The notes under the pieces: generated by a model
Told to the model about the DNA's origin: nothing
The model's input: only the letters and a program-made list of their open reading frames with translations
The model's database searches: none
Program-made: the position numbers and the translations under genes
Part shown: one piece after another, positions 8,143 to 15,438 of the stretch
Layout: the number at the start of each line of letters is the position of its first letter
Numbering within the stretch: position 1 is the first letter of the stretch
Assembly (NCBI RefSeq): GCF_000716785.1
Contig: NZ_JNYY01000019.1
Coordinates: 1-64,000, forward strand
DNA from: Amycolatopsis vancoresmycina
GTDB taxonomy: Bacteria > Actinomycetota > Actinomycetes > Mycobacteriales > Pseudonocardiaceae
Direction of reading: 5' to 3'
Length of the DNA stretch: 64,000 nucleotides

Positions 8143-9090
8143 ATGGTCCCGAAAAAGGCGGTTGCCGCCGAACGAACCTTCGATCGACGTCTGGTCCTCA
8201 CCGCCGCACTCGCGGGCTTGGCCACGAGCGCGTGCGGCGCGCTGCAGCGGGGGCAGCCGCTCGCGGTGCCGGCACCCGCGGCCGCGGCCGCCGCGGCTCC
8301 ACCGCCGCCACCGCCCCCGAACCCGCTCGAAACGAGCCTGCTCGTCGGCTACTGCGGAGCGCCGGGCGCCAAAGCCCTCGGCCGCATGACCGGCGACCTC
8401 GCGGAGGCGAGCCGCGGCCTGCGCCGGCAGATCGAGGCGTTCCCGGCGGGCCGCCCGATCACCCCGGTCGTCGAGCTGATCGCGACCACCGTGCACCGCT
8501 CGCCCGGCGCGGACGGCATGTACCGCAGCCGCTGCGACGAAGGGACGGTGCGCGACTACCTCGACGCCGCGCGGGCGCTGAAAGGCCTGCTGCTGCTGAA
8601 CATCCAGCCCGGCCGCGCCGACTTCCTGCCCGAGGTCAAGGCCTACGAGCGCTGGCTGACCGAGCCCGACGTCGGGGTCGCGCTCGATCCCGAGTGGGCC
8701 GTGGAGCCGGGCGTGGTACCGGGGAAGAAGTTCGGCCGCACGACCGGCGCCGAACTCGACGACGTCGCCCGCTACCTCGGGGCCCTGGCGGACGCGCACC
8801 GCCTGCCCGCCAAGGTGATGGTCTACCACCAGGTCGCGGCGTCCGTGGTGCGCGACGAGCAGCTGCTGCACGCCCACCACGGGGTGTCAGTGGTCAAGGT
8901 CGTCGACGGCATCGGGTCGGCCACCGCCAAGAAGGCGACGTGGAAGACGCTGATGACGACGATGCCCGGCCACGTCCGGCCGGGGTTCAAGCTGTTCTTC
9001 GAGGAGGACACCCGCCGCGGCGCGGCCCTGATGAGCCCGGCGGACGTCATGGCGCTGAACCCGGCCCCCGCCTACGTCGTCTACGAATGA
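8143..9090 (+). CDS. Exported protein of unknown function, possible TIM-barrel lipoprotein
   Basis: 315 residues from ATG 8143. The N-terminus has an Arg pair before a hydrophobic stretch (FDRRLVLTAALAGLATSACG), so it may be exported by the Tat route and lipidated at Cys31. A run of Ala and Pro (about 40-65) links it to a globular domain. The domain has alternating strands and helices (LLVGYCGAP, LLLLNIQPGRADF, VGVALDPEWAV, KVMVYHQ, FKLFFEED) suggesting a TIM barrel with acidic residues at strand ends, as in glycoside hydrolases. I do not recognise the family and propose no activity. The gene stands alone and ends at a strong terminator. Confidence 0.8.
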   Translation: MVPKKAVAAERTFDRRLVLTAALAGLATSACGALQRGQPLAVPAPAAAAAAAPPPPPPPNPLETSLLVGYCGAPGAKALGRMTGDLAEASRGLRRQIEAFPAGRPITPVVELIATTVHRSPGADGMYRSRCDEGTVRDYLDAARALKGLLLLNIQPGRADFLPEVKAYERWLTEPDVGVALDPEWAVEPGVVPGKKFGRTTGAELDDVARYLGALADAHRLPAKVMVYHQVAASVVRDEQLLHAHHGVSVVKVVDGIGSATAKKATWKTLMTTMPGHVRPGFKLFFEEDTRRGAALMSPADVMALNPAPAYVVYE

Positions 9091-9104
9091 TCCCCGGCAG
9101 ACCA

Positions 9105-9140
9105 AAGCCCGGTGCGGTCCGCCGCACCGGGCTTCTTCTT
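9105..9140 (+). terminator. Rho-independent terminator
   Basis: A perfect 13-bp stem (9105-9117 with 9122-9134) closes a 4-base loop and is followed by cttctt. It lies 15 bp after the stop of the exported protein gene ending at 9090. Confidence 0.85.
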
Positions 9141-9175
9141 GTTCCGCAGGGTTTCGTCGGCCACGGGCGACGAAA

Positions 9176-9205
9176 GCCCGGCGCGGGAGGGGAACCGCGC
9201 CGGGC
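9176..9205 (-). terminator. Rho-independent terminator for the 9241-9711 gene
   Basis: A perfect 11-bp stem (9176-9186 with 9195-9205) with an 8-base loop is followed on the minus strand by TTTCG. It lies about 35 bp beyond the stop of the minus-strand gene at 9241, so two terminators sit back to back between the convergent genes. Confidence 0.75.
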
Positions 9206-9240
9206 CGTCGCCGGCTTGTCCGTCCGGGGGTCCGGCCGGC

Positions 9241-9711
9241 TCAGCCGACCGGGACGGGCAGCCCGCCGAGAAGGTCGTTCACCAGCGCGGAAAGGCTGAT
9301 CAGCACGCGCTGCAGCAGCGCGTTGAGCAGGGCCGACACCGGCGGCAGCGACTGCCGGGAGTGCAGCTGGGCGGCGAGGTCGTCGACGCCCTTGCGCGCC
9401 TTCGCGGTTTCCTGCTGCGCGGTGGCGGCGCTGTCCTTGGCCGCGGCCTGGATGGTGTACCGGTTGCCCTGAGCCAGATCGGAGAGCAGCGGGTCCAGCC
9501 GGGAGAGGGTGGCCTGCGTGCCGGGCACGTCCCCGCGGTCCGCCCGCGCCGCCAGCTGGTCGCGCAGGCCCTGGACCTCGGCCGCTGCGCTGGTGGTGCT
9601 CGACGATCCGGTTCCGCCGGGCCCGCCCGCGGTCGCCACACCCACCCCCGCCAGCGTCACCGCGGCGGCGGTGACGAACACCGTGAGCGCTCGGGTCAGT
9701 GCACTTTTCAT
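9241..9711 (-). CDS. Secreted helical protein of unknown function
   Basis: 156 residues with a Sec signal peptide (MKSALTRALTVFVTAAAVTLAGVGVATA, predicted cleavage after ATA). The mature protein is almost all helical: AAEVQGLRDQLAARADRG, then a heptad-like stretch through residue 115, ending in a hydrophobic LLNALLQRVLISLSALVNDLLGG segment that could associate with membrane or oligomerise. There are no cysteines and no recognisable enzyme motif. The ATG is preceded by a strong GGAGGAG site. No function can be assigned. Confidence 0.82.
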   Translation of the reverse strand: MKSALTRALTVFVTAAAVTLAGVGVATAGGPGGTGSSSTTSAAAEVQGLRDQLAARADRGDVPGTQATLSRLDPLLSDLAQGNRYTIQAAAKDSAATAQQETAKARKGVDDLAAQLHSRQSLPPVSALLNALLQRVLISLSALVNDLLGGLPVPVG

Positions 9712-10234
9712 GTCGTACTCCTCCGGATTGTGCGTTGCCGACTGCGATCATCGTGAGCGCCGATCCGCGATAGCGCGAGCGGATGTCCGGGGGCCGGCGG
9801 CAACGACCGATTTCGCACGGTGTACGGCCCCGCGACGGCACCGGAACAAACATCAAGTTCGCGTGAAGCACGTCGGAAGCCGTTTTGCGCTTTAACTACG
9901 GTCTGTAATACCATCACTCGTGCGTGTCGGCAGGTTACGATATTCGGCTGAATCGGCCCGATTTTCTTCACCTCGGGTGCGACTGGCGCCGGATCCGGGT
10001 GACAACGCGGTTTCACCCGTTCGTGAGGTTTAGGGAAAGAAAGAATGGGTAATCAGGCGCGTTTGCCGTGCGCACGAAAAGACACCCTTAAGAAGGGTAC
10101 GACGAAAAAACACTTCTGGCACGCCGAGTCACTCGCTAATCTGGGTGGCGGTCGCGGGCCGGTTTTCCGGTCGTCCACGCGGCCGCCTCGGTGCCGAGAC
10201 CTGACAACTGGGCGCCAATCGGAGAAGCAGGAAA
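9712..10234. other. Intergenic stretch, less GC-rich than its surroundings
   Basis: About 520 bp with no convincing gene. The part from 9880 to 10115 is visibly richer in A/T than the rest of the window. It contains a small perfect hairpin at 10084-10098 (ACCCTT, loop AAG, AAGGGT), an AATCGG-C-CCGATT palindrome near 9953, and a TACGAT element near 9936 that could be a -10 box. A 105-codon plus-strand reading frame from ATG 10045 exists, but it runs into the terminator at 10235 and resembles no protein I know; I leave it out. The promoter of the minus-strand gene at 9711 should be in the first 100 bp. Confidence 0.6.
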
Positions 10235-10275
10235 CGCAGAACGTCCCGACGCCGTCGGCGCCGGGACGTTCTGCG
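10235..10275 (-). terminator. Strong hairpin terminator, read on the minus strand
   Basis: A perfect 14-bp stem (10235-10248 with 10262-10275) with a 13-base loop is followed on the minus strand by GTTTCCTGCTTCTCC. The nearest minus-strand gene ends at 10837, so its transcript probably runs through the repeat region before ending here. Confidence 0.65.
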
Positions 10276-10836
10276 CGAAGAGAAGAGAGAAGGGGGATCC
10301 GCGGTGCGGGGCACCAGGGGTACTCGGCCACCCGGCGGAGACCGGGCGCGGGGTACCGGTGACGCCCAGCCGATCGGCGGGCTCCGCCACGGGGCGAGTG
10401 GATGCCGGGTGCGGAGTGCTGGTGGCGCTCGGGTGCTTGGTGGGTTGCGCAATGGGCCGAGTGGGTGGCGGCCGTGGGTTGCTGGCGGTGCTCAGATGCC
10501 TGGTGGCTTCCGCCGCGGAGCGGGCTTCCGCTGGCCGTCGGTTGCTGCTGGTGCTCGGGTGCGTGGCGGGTTCTGCATTGGGCCGTATGGCGGGCCGCCG
10601 TGGGTGGCTGCTGGTGCTCGGGCGCTTGGCGGGTTCTGTTGCGAGCCGGGTGGATGCCGGGTGTGTGGCGGGTTCCGCACTGGGCCGTATGGGTGGCGGC
10701 CCCGCTCTACCCCCGTAACCCAGCCACCCAGCGGGTTCCGCCAAGCCGGTGGCTGCCGGGCGCGAAGCGCCACTGACGCCCGGGCGCCCGGCGACCCCCG
10801 CCGCGAGCCGGGCACCTGCCGGCCGCGGGGTATCCC
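10276..10836 (-). repeat. Degenerate ~60-bp repeats, decayed proline-rich tail of the upstream gene
   Basis: Between about 10380 and 10760 an imperfect unit of about 60 bp recurs. Read on the minus strand in the frame of the 10837-11172 gene, past its TGA, it gives related 20-residue blocks such as PYGPVRNPPHTRHPPG, PYGPMQNPPRTRAPAATDG and PLGPLRNPPSTRAP. A second in-frame TGA lies at 10492-10494, yet the blocks continue after it. No frame shows the usual strong third-position G/C bias (roughly 70 percent by hand count), so the region is probably no longer translated. An alternative is a shifted frame that is open throughout and rich in Thr, Ser and Pro. Confidence 0.55.
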
Positions 10837-11172
10837 TCAGGCGCCCGGCGGGTTCCGTCGCGGGCCGGCGGGCGGGTACGTGTTGGCCGGCGGCTCCGCT
10901 GCTGCCGCCGGGTATCCCGCCATCGCTCCCGGTTTGGGGCCTCGCCTGACCAGGCCCGCCAGGCCCAGCAGGCCGACCAAGCCCAGCAAACCCCACAACC
11001 CGTTGTCGTCGTTGTCGTCCTTTGCCGTGTCGTGCGCGTTGCCGTCGTCGGTCTGCGCGTGCCATGCCGGGGCCGCGAACTCCGGGGCCGCCGATGCCGG
11101 CAACGCGCCGGTCAGGGCGATGGCCGCGGCCGTGACGGCTCCGCAGAGCAGTTTCCGTGCCGTGTGCGTCAT
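10837..11172 (-). CDS. Small exported protein with a WGxxGLxGL membrane motif
   Basis: 111 residues from ATG 11170-11172. A Sec signal (MTHTARKLLCGAVTAAAIALTGALPASA) is followed by an acidic spacer (DDGNAHDTAKDDNDDN) and then a glycine-spaced hydrophobic segment, WGLLGLVGLLGLAGLVRR, that resembles the WGxxGxxG sorting or anchoring segments known in small bacterial surface proteins. The arginine pair marks the cytoplasmic side. The last 30 residues are Pro-rich and look like the start of a longer repetitive tail that continues in frame beyond the stop (see the repeat at 10276-10836). A GGAAGGAAG site precedes the start. Function unknown. Confidence 0.75.
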   Translation of the reverse strand: MTHTARKLLCGAVTAAAIALTGALPASAAPEFAAPAWHAQTDDGNAHDTAKDDNDDNGLWGLLGLVGLLGLAGLVRRGPKPGAMAGYPAAAAEPPANTYPPAGPRRNPPGA

Positions 11173-11442
11173 CTCGGTTCTTCCTTCCGTGCCGAGGTTC
11201 CTTCCCCGGCGGCGTACCCCCGCCGCCTCCGTTCATTCCCGCTGTCACGGGAACGAGCGAAGCCGCCGGGACCCGGTTCCGGCCGCTTTCCCCGCGTTTG
11301 TAAGATGGTTCCCGGTTCAAGACCGAGCCGGGCAGGGACGCGTTGTGCGTGTACGTCCGCCACCGGCCGTCCTTCCCCTTCTCAAGCGCAGCAGTGCATC
11401 CGAGCCGGGCCATTCCGTCCACTGCCGTGGACCGGGGGAGTA

Positions 11443-11784
11443 ATGAACACTGATCTCGTCGTCGCGCCGCTCGGCGCGACCTTCACACCACGCCTCATCT
11501 GCACCACCGGCGACCGCCTGATCCACCCGGCGGACGGCCGCAACGACCTCGCCAGGATCGTCGTGCGCTGGGCCCGTGCCTGGGTCCCCGAAACCTGGCC
11601 CGCGCGCCAGTACTTCGCCGCGCTGGGTATCGGTGACGAGGAAAACCCCTGCTACGGCGACGAAGCCGTCGTCGGCTGGCACCTGCTGCAGCCGCGGCCG
11701 GACTCGCTCGCGTGGCGGGTGCGGTCGGGCGAGATCGACGTGACCACCGCGCTCACCGCCGAAGCCGAGGCCTGGCCCGAATAG
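11443..11784 (+). CDS. Small protein of unknown function
   Basis: 113 residues from ATG 11443, preceded by a clear GGGGGAG site. It has no signal peptide and no membrane helix. The sequence is moderately Trp-rich (VVRWARAWVPETWPARQY, VVGWHLLQPRP, LAWRVRSG) and ends in an acidic helix. I do not recognise the family. A strong terminator follows 15 bp after the stop, so it is likely a monocistronic gene. Its upstream region is shared with the divergent WGxxGLxGL gene, about 270 bp away. Confidence 0.75.
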   Translation: MNTDLVVAPLGATFTPRLICTTGDRLIHPADGRNDLARIVVRWARAWVPETWPARQYFAALGIGDEENPCYGDEAVVGWHLLQPRPDSLAWRVRSGEIDVTTALTAEAEAWPE

Positions 11785-11798
11785 CACGCCCTCCCGAG

Positions 11799-11840
11799 GA
11801 GCTCTGCGCCGCCACCACCGTGGTGACGCAGGGCTCTTTC
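11799..11840 (+). terminator. Rho-independent terminator
   Basis: A 10-bp stem with one G-U pair (11799-11808 with 11827-11836), extended inside by CCACCA/TGGTG pairing, is followed by TTTC. It follows the stop codon at 11784. The remaining 250 bp up to 12090 hold no gene; they should contain the promoter of the next gene. Confidence 0.75.
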
Positions 11841-12090
11841 GCGTGCCCGCGTTCTCCCTTGCCCCGCAAGCGATTCCGGCGGACGATGGTGGGAAGGCGT
11901 TGGCCGGCCGGAAAACCCGGTTAACCCGATCGGACCACCCTTTGCGCGGTCAGAGGCTCGCGGTACCCACACGATGGTGGCACGGAGTGGAAACGGCGCG
12001 CGGGCCTCAGTACGTTTCCACCACGCAGGACGGACAACACACTTTTACCGCCGTCCTGATTCTCCGAAATCGTTCACCGAGGAGCAATCC

Positions 12091-12465
12091 ATGCTGAAGA
12101 AGATGGGCTTCGTCGCGGTCACCGCGGCGGCCGGCGCGTTCCTGGCCGGCGGGGTCGCCGCGGCCGGCACCCCGGAGGGGCACGAGCACCACCACCACGG
12201 TCACCACTACGGCGACTACGACCAGATCGGTCAGGTCGGCCTGGTCAACCTGAACAACACCGACGTGCTCCACAACGTCAACGGCACGCTCGGCGTGTGC
12301 GGCAACGACATCAACGTGCTCGGCGTCCAGGTGCCGCTGCACGACGTCGCCAACGGCATCGGCGTGCCGATCCTGTCGCCGGGCGCGCACGCGGCCGAGG
12401 GCGAGTCCCCGTACAACTGCGCTTCGGGCGGCCTCGCCGACGGCGGCACCGACCAGGGTCACTGA
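12091..12465 (+). CDS. Small secreted protein, paralogue 1 (chaplin-like weak resemblance)
   Basis: 124 residues from ATG 12091 with a GAGGAG site. A Sec signal (MLKKMGFVAVTAAAGAFLAGGVAAA) is followed by a His-rich patch (HEHHHHGHHYGDYD), then a conserved core of about 75 residues with GVCGNDINVLGVQVPLHDVA and a second cysteine in SPYNC. The two cysteines could form a disulphide. The NxxVCGNxxNVxG pattern is weakly like the chaplin (DUF320) core, but length and spacing differ, so I do not call it a chaplin. The His patch, absent from the downstream paralogue, could bind metal. Confidence 0.82.
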   Translation: MLKKMGFVAVTAAAGAFLAGGVAAAGTPEGHEHHHHGHHYGDYDQIGQVGLVNLNNTDVLHNVNGTLGVCGNDINVLGVQVPLHDVANGIGVPILSPGAHAAEGESPYNCASGGLADGGTDQGH

Positions 12466-12471
12466 AAAATC

Positions 12472-12521
12472 TCCGTGCCGGAGCCGCCCGCTGTGTGTGC
12501 GGATGCCGGCTCCGGCACGGA
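12472..12521 (+). terminator. Rho-independent terminator
   Basis: A perfect 15-bp stem (12472-12486 with 12507-12521) with a 20-base loop starts seven bases after the stop of the first paralogue. It separates the two related genes into independent transcripts. Confidence 0.75.
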
Positions 12522-12789
12522 GCCGGCGGGTTGCGCCGCCGCCGCGCCGCGTGCCCGGAACTCGGAGCGAGCTGCACACTCCGGTTCCGCGTCCCGGGCA
12601 CGCCGCGACGCCGGACGACGCCGGCCCGGGTGGGACCGGCCGCGACGCTGGAGAAGTGTGCCGGTCCCACCCGGCGTGCCCGCACCCTAACCGACTTCAC
12701 CGGGCCCGGCGAACCGAAGCCGGGCCCGGTTCCCTTCCCCCGATCCCCTGCCGGACGGTCCGGCGGGTTTCCATAAGGAGTTCTCTCCC
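12522..12789. other. Intergenic region between the paralogues with an extra hairpin
   Basis: Together with the terminator before it, this is a 324-bp stretch without a gene. It holds a second perfect inverted repeat: 14 bp at 12626-12639 pairing with 12661-12674 across a 21-base loop. This is not followed by T residues and could be a regulatory element of the second gene rather than a terminator. A GGAG ribosome-binding site (TAAGGAG) sits just before the GTG start at 12790. Confidence 0.5.
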
Positions 12790-13143
12790 GTGATCAAGCA
12801 GTTCGGCTTCGTCGCCACCGCCCTCGCCGCCGGGATGGCGGTGCTCGGCGGATCCGCGTCCGCGACCACCGTCAGCGTCGCGGGCCACCCGGTCGACTCC
12901 ACCGACCAGTTCGGCCTGATCGGCAACGTGCAGAACCTCGACGCGGTGCACAACCTGAACCTCGTCGGCGGGGTCTGCGACAACGACATCAACGTGCTCG
13001 GCGTGCAGGTGCCGCTGCACGACGTCGCCAACGGCATCGGCGTGCCGGTGCTCTCCCCGGGCGAGCACGCGGCCGAGGGCGAGTCCCCGTACAACTGCGC
13101 CGCCGGTGAGATCGCCGACGGCGGGACCGCCCAGGGCAACTGA
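12790..13143 (+). CDS. Small secreted protein, paralogue 2
   Basis: 117 residues from GTG 12790 with an AAGGAG site. The Sec signal (MIKQFGFVATALAAGMAVLGGSASA) leads to TTVSVAGHPVDSTDQFGLIGNVQNLDAVHN and then a core nearly identical to the upstream gene: CDNDINVLGVQVPLHDVANG, GIGVPVLSPGEHAAEGESPYNC and the ADGGTAQGN tail. The His patch of paralogue 1 is missing. The pair clearly arose by tandem duplication, with the C-terminal two thirds under constraint and the N-terminal third diverged. Function is unknown; a surface or matrix role is possible. Confidence 0.82.
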   Translation: MIKQFGFVATALAAGMAVLGGSASATTVSVAGHPVDSTDQFGLIGNVQNLDAVHNLNLVGGVCDNDINVLGVQVPLHDVANGIGVPVLSPGEHAAEGESPYNCAAGEIADGGTAQGN

Positions 13144-13158
13144 CCGATCGCGGTCCGG

Positions 13159-13191
13159 ACCGCCGTGCGGGATTCCCGCGCGGCGGTTTTT
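13159..13191. terminator. Hairpin terminator between convergent genes
   Basis: A 12-bp stem with one G-U pair (13160-13171 with 13175-13186) and a very short loop is followed by TTTTT on the plus strand. It ends the second paralogue's transcript and abuts the stop of the convergent AI-2E transporter gene. Confidence 0.85.
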
Positions 13192-14288
13192 CACGTCCGG
13201 TCGAGCCGGTGCACGGCCACTTCGCGCACGACGAGCAGCACCGCGGCCGCGACCGGGACCGCGACGAACGCGCCGACCACGCCGAGCAGGGCGAACCCGA
13301 GGAGCACCGCGACCACGGTGACCAGCGCGGGGATCCGGACGGCGCGGCCGACGACCTTCGGCAGCAGCACGTAGTCCTCCAGCAGCCGGTAGGCGACGAA
13401 GAAGCCCACCGTCGCGAGCCCGGCCGGCACCGACACCGTGAACGCGACGAGGCTGGTGCCGGCCCCGGCCGCCACCGAACCCGCGACGGGGACGAGGTCG
13501 AGCACGGCGACGAGCACGGCCAGCACGAGCGAGTAGGGCACGCCGAACACCTGGAGCCAGGCGAACGTCAACGCTCCGGCGACCAGCGACACCACGACGT
13601 TGCCGACGAGGTACGCGCCCACCTTCCGGAAGACCGCGTCGCCGATCAGGATCACCCGCGGCCGCCGGGACCGCGGGGCCAGCCGGTACAGCGCCGTGCG
13701 GATCCGCGGGAAGTCGGCGACGAAGTACGTGGCGAGCACGACGACGATCGCCGCGTCGGCGAGCAGCCCGGCCAGCGACCTCGCCACGTCCGACGGGCGG
13801 ACCGACCGGACGGCGGCTTCGAGCCCGAAGGTTTCGTTGGCCTGGCCGAGCAGGGTGGTGTGGTCGCGCAGCAGGGCCAGGTAGCGCGGAACGCCGTCCT
13901 GCAGCTGCGTCGCCTGGTCGGCCAGCGGCACGGCGGCCGCGGCGAGCGCCCCGCCGAGCACGGCCACCCCGGTCACGACGACGACGGCGGTGGCGAGCGC
14001 GCGCGGCATCCGGCGCGCGAGCCGGGCCGTCACCGGCTCGAGGCCGACCGCGAGGAAGAACGCGACACCGATCAGCAGCAGCGCGTCGGAGGCGGCGAGC
14101 ACGACCTCGACGACGGCGACGGTGACGACCACCCCGGCCGCCGCGAGCATGCCGGTGAAGAACGGCGACCGGCGGTCGAGCGGTTTCCCGGGTGCGCCAA
14201 GGGGTTCCGCCTGCTGGGCGGCCGCTCCCTCGGCCTCGCCGATCGGGTGCCCGGCGCGGTACGCCCCGCGTCCGCTCGTTGCGTGCAT
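13191..14288 (-). CDS. AI-2E family transporter (PF01594)
   Basis: Polytopic membrane protein of about 365 residues from ATG 14286-14288; a longer frame upstream adds only low-quality sequence. Residues 1-45 are a cytoplasmic tail. Paired helices follow (FFTGMLAAAGVVVTVAVVEVV, ALLLIGVAFFLAVGLEPVT), then a large extracytoplasmic loop (about 110-190), and the family's conserved C-terminal helices (YSLVLAVLVAVLDLVPVAGS, LEDYVLLPKVVGRAVRIPALV). Members have been linked to autoinducer-2 export or Na+/H+ exchange, but the substrate of most is unknown. It converges on the small secreted paralogues and is transcribed alone. Confidence 0.9.
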   Translation of the reverse strand: MHATSGRGAYRAGHPIGEAEGAAAQQAEPLGAPGKPLDRRSPFFTGMLAAAGVVVTVAVVEVVLAASDALLLIGVAFFLAVGLEPVTARLARRMPRALATAVVVVTGVAVLGGALAAAAVPLADQATQLQDGVPRYLALLRDHTTLLGQANETFGLEAAVRSVRPSDVARSLAGLLADAAIVVVLATYFVADFPRIRTALYRLAPRSRRPRVILIGDAVFRKVGAYLVGNVVVSLVAGALTFAWLQVFGVPYSLVLAVLVAVLDLVPVAGSVAAGAGTSLVAFTVSVPAGLATVGFFVAYRLLEDYVLLPKVVGRAVRIPALVTVVAVLLGFALLGVVGAFVAVPVAAAVLLVVREVAVHRLDRT

Positions 14289-14417
14289 GCGACGGCGGCT
14301 ACCCCCGCCCGGCCCGCGCGAATCCACCCGATCCGGGCGCGCGGGCAAGTCCACGCTTCCCGGTGACGGCGGCCGCCTGCCGTTGCCGGAAGCGTTGGGG
14401 TGTCAAGAGAATCGCGT

Positions 14418-15359
14418 ATGCGTCTCAAGGGTTTCCCGCTCGCCCTGGTCCTGGCCGTCACCGCCGCGTTCGCGGTGGCCCCGGAAGCCGCGGCGATCAG
14501 CGCGCCGCGGCTGCTGATCAACCAGGACTTCCCCGATCCGGACGTCCTCAAGACCGCCTGGGGCTACTTCGCGTTCTCGACGGGCACCGGCGCGACGCGG
14601 ATCCCCTTCGCGACGGCGCCGGCACCGGAAGGGCCGTGGCGGGTCGCCGGGGACGCGCTCGGGGCGGTACCGGTGTGGGCGAAGCCGGACGGTGGGTTCT
14701 GGGCACCGGATGTCACGCAGCTGGCGGACGGCACGTTCGTGCTGTACTTCGCGGCCGCGCAGCAGACCGGCGGCGAGATGTGCCTCGGCGCCGCGACGGC
14801 GGCGAAGGCGGCGGGCCCGTACACGCCGGCGGGCGACCGGCCGCTGGTGTGCGCGCCCGAGGACCACGGCGACATCGACCCGCAGACGTTCGTCGACACC
14901 GACGGCTCCCGCCACCTGCTCTACAAGAGCGACGGCGCGGCGACCGGACCGCCGGCGGCGATCTGGACGCAGCGGCTGCAGGCCGACGGCCGCACGCTCA
15001 CCGGCCCGCGCACCGAGCTGCTCCGGGCCGACCTCACGGCGGAGAAGGCCGTCGTAGAGGCGCCTTCGGTGGTGAAAACGGCGTCCCGCTACCTGCTGTT
15101 CTATTCCGCGGACACGTTCCAGAGCACGGGCTACCACACGAGTTACGCGTCGGCGCCGGCGTTGGCGGGCCCGTTCGTGAAGGCCGACGCCCCGGTCCTG
15201 TCGACCGGCCTCCTCGGCGGCAAGGTGGACGCCCCGGGCGGCGCCGACGTGGTGGACGGCCACATCTACTTCCACGGCTGGCTGGGCGGCGGCCGCACCG
15301 CGCGGGGCCTGTACGAGCTGCCGATCTCGGTGGCCGGCGACGTGCCGAAGCTGGGCTGA
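14418..15359 (+). CDS. Secreted GH43-like glycoside hydrolase
   Basis: 313 residues. I choose ATG 14418, which directly begins a Sec signal (MRLKGFPLALVLAVTAAFAVAPEAAA) and has AAGAGAA upstream; GTG 14400 would add six residues. The mature protein is a five-bladed-propeller type enzyme: the FPDPDV segment near residue 40 supplies the expected general-base Asp, FWAPDV follows, DHGDIDPQTFVDTDG carries the pKa-modulating Asp, and VVEAPSV carries the likely acid Glu. These match arabinanases and xylosidases of family 43. The substrate is probably a plant arabinan or xylan fragment, but this is inferred from the family only. Confidence 0.85.
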   Translation: MRLKGFPLALVLAVTAAFAVAPEAAAISAPRLLINQDFPDPDVLKTAWGYFAFSTGTGATRIPFATAPAPEGPWRVAGDALGAVPVWAKPDGGFWAPDVTQLADGTFVLYFAAAQQTGGEMCLGAATAAKAAGPYTPAGDRPLVCAPEDHGDIDPQTFVDTDGSRHLLYKSDGAATGPPAAIWTQRLQADGRTLTGPRTELLRADLTAEKAVVEAPSVVKTASRYLLFYSADTFQSTGYHTSYASAPALAGPFVKADAPVLSTGLLGGKVDAPGGADVVDGHIYFHGWLGGGRTARGLYELPISVAGDVPKLG

Positions 15360-15438
15360 GCGTGTCACTCATACGGGTAGCGCTCCGGTTGGCCGGCGCG
15401 GGGCCGGATATCCGGGAGCGAGGGAACGGAGGAGAGCG

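Noticed and set aside
9899..9925. Possible DasR-type operator in GGTCTGTAATACC
   Set aside because: It does not match the TGGTCTAGACCA core and lies far from the Das-like operon.
10045..10362. 105-codon plus-strand reading frame MGNQARLPCARKD
   Set aside because: It reads into the terminator hairpin at 10235 and the repeat region, has no strong ribosome-binding site and no protein-like features.
10136..11422. Long minus-strand open frame rich in Pro, Thr and Ser across the repeat region
   Set aside because: Its upstream part covers the WGxxGLxGL gene in another frame and lacks a start of its own; third-position G/C content is no better than in the other frames. Kept only as an alternative in the repeat entry.
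15378..15420. Hairpin between the GH43-like gene and the WGLxGLxGL gene
   Set aside because: GCTCC/GGAGC pairing needs a bulge and there is no T run.
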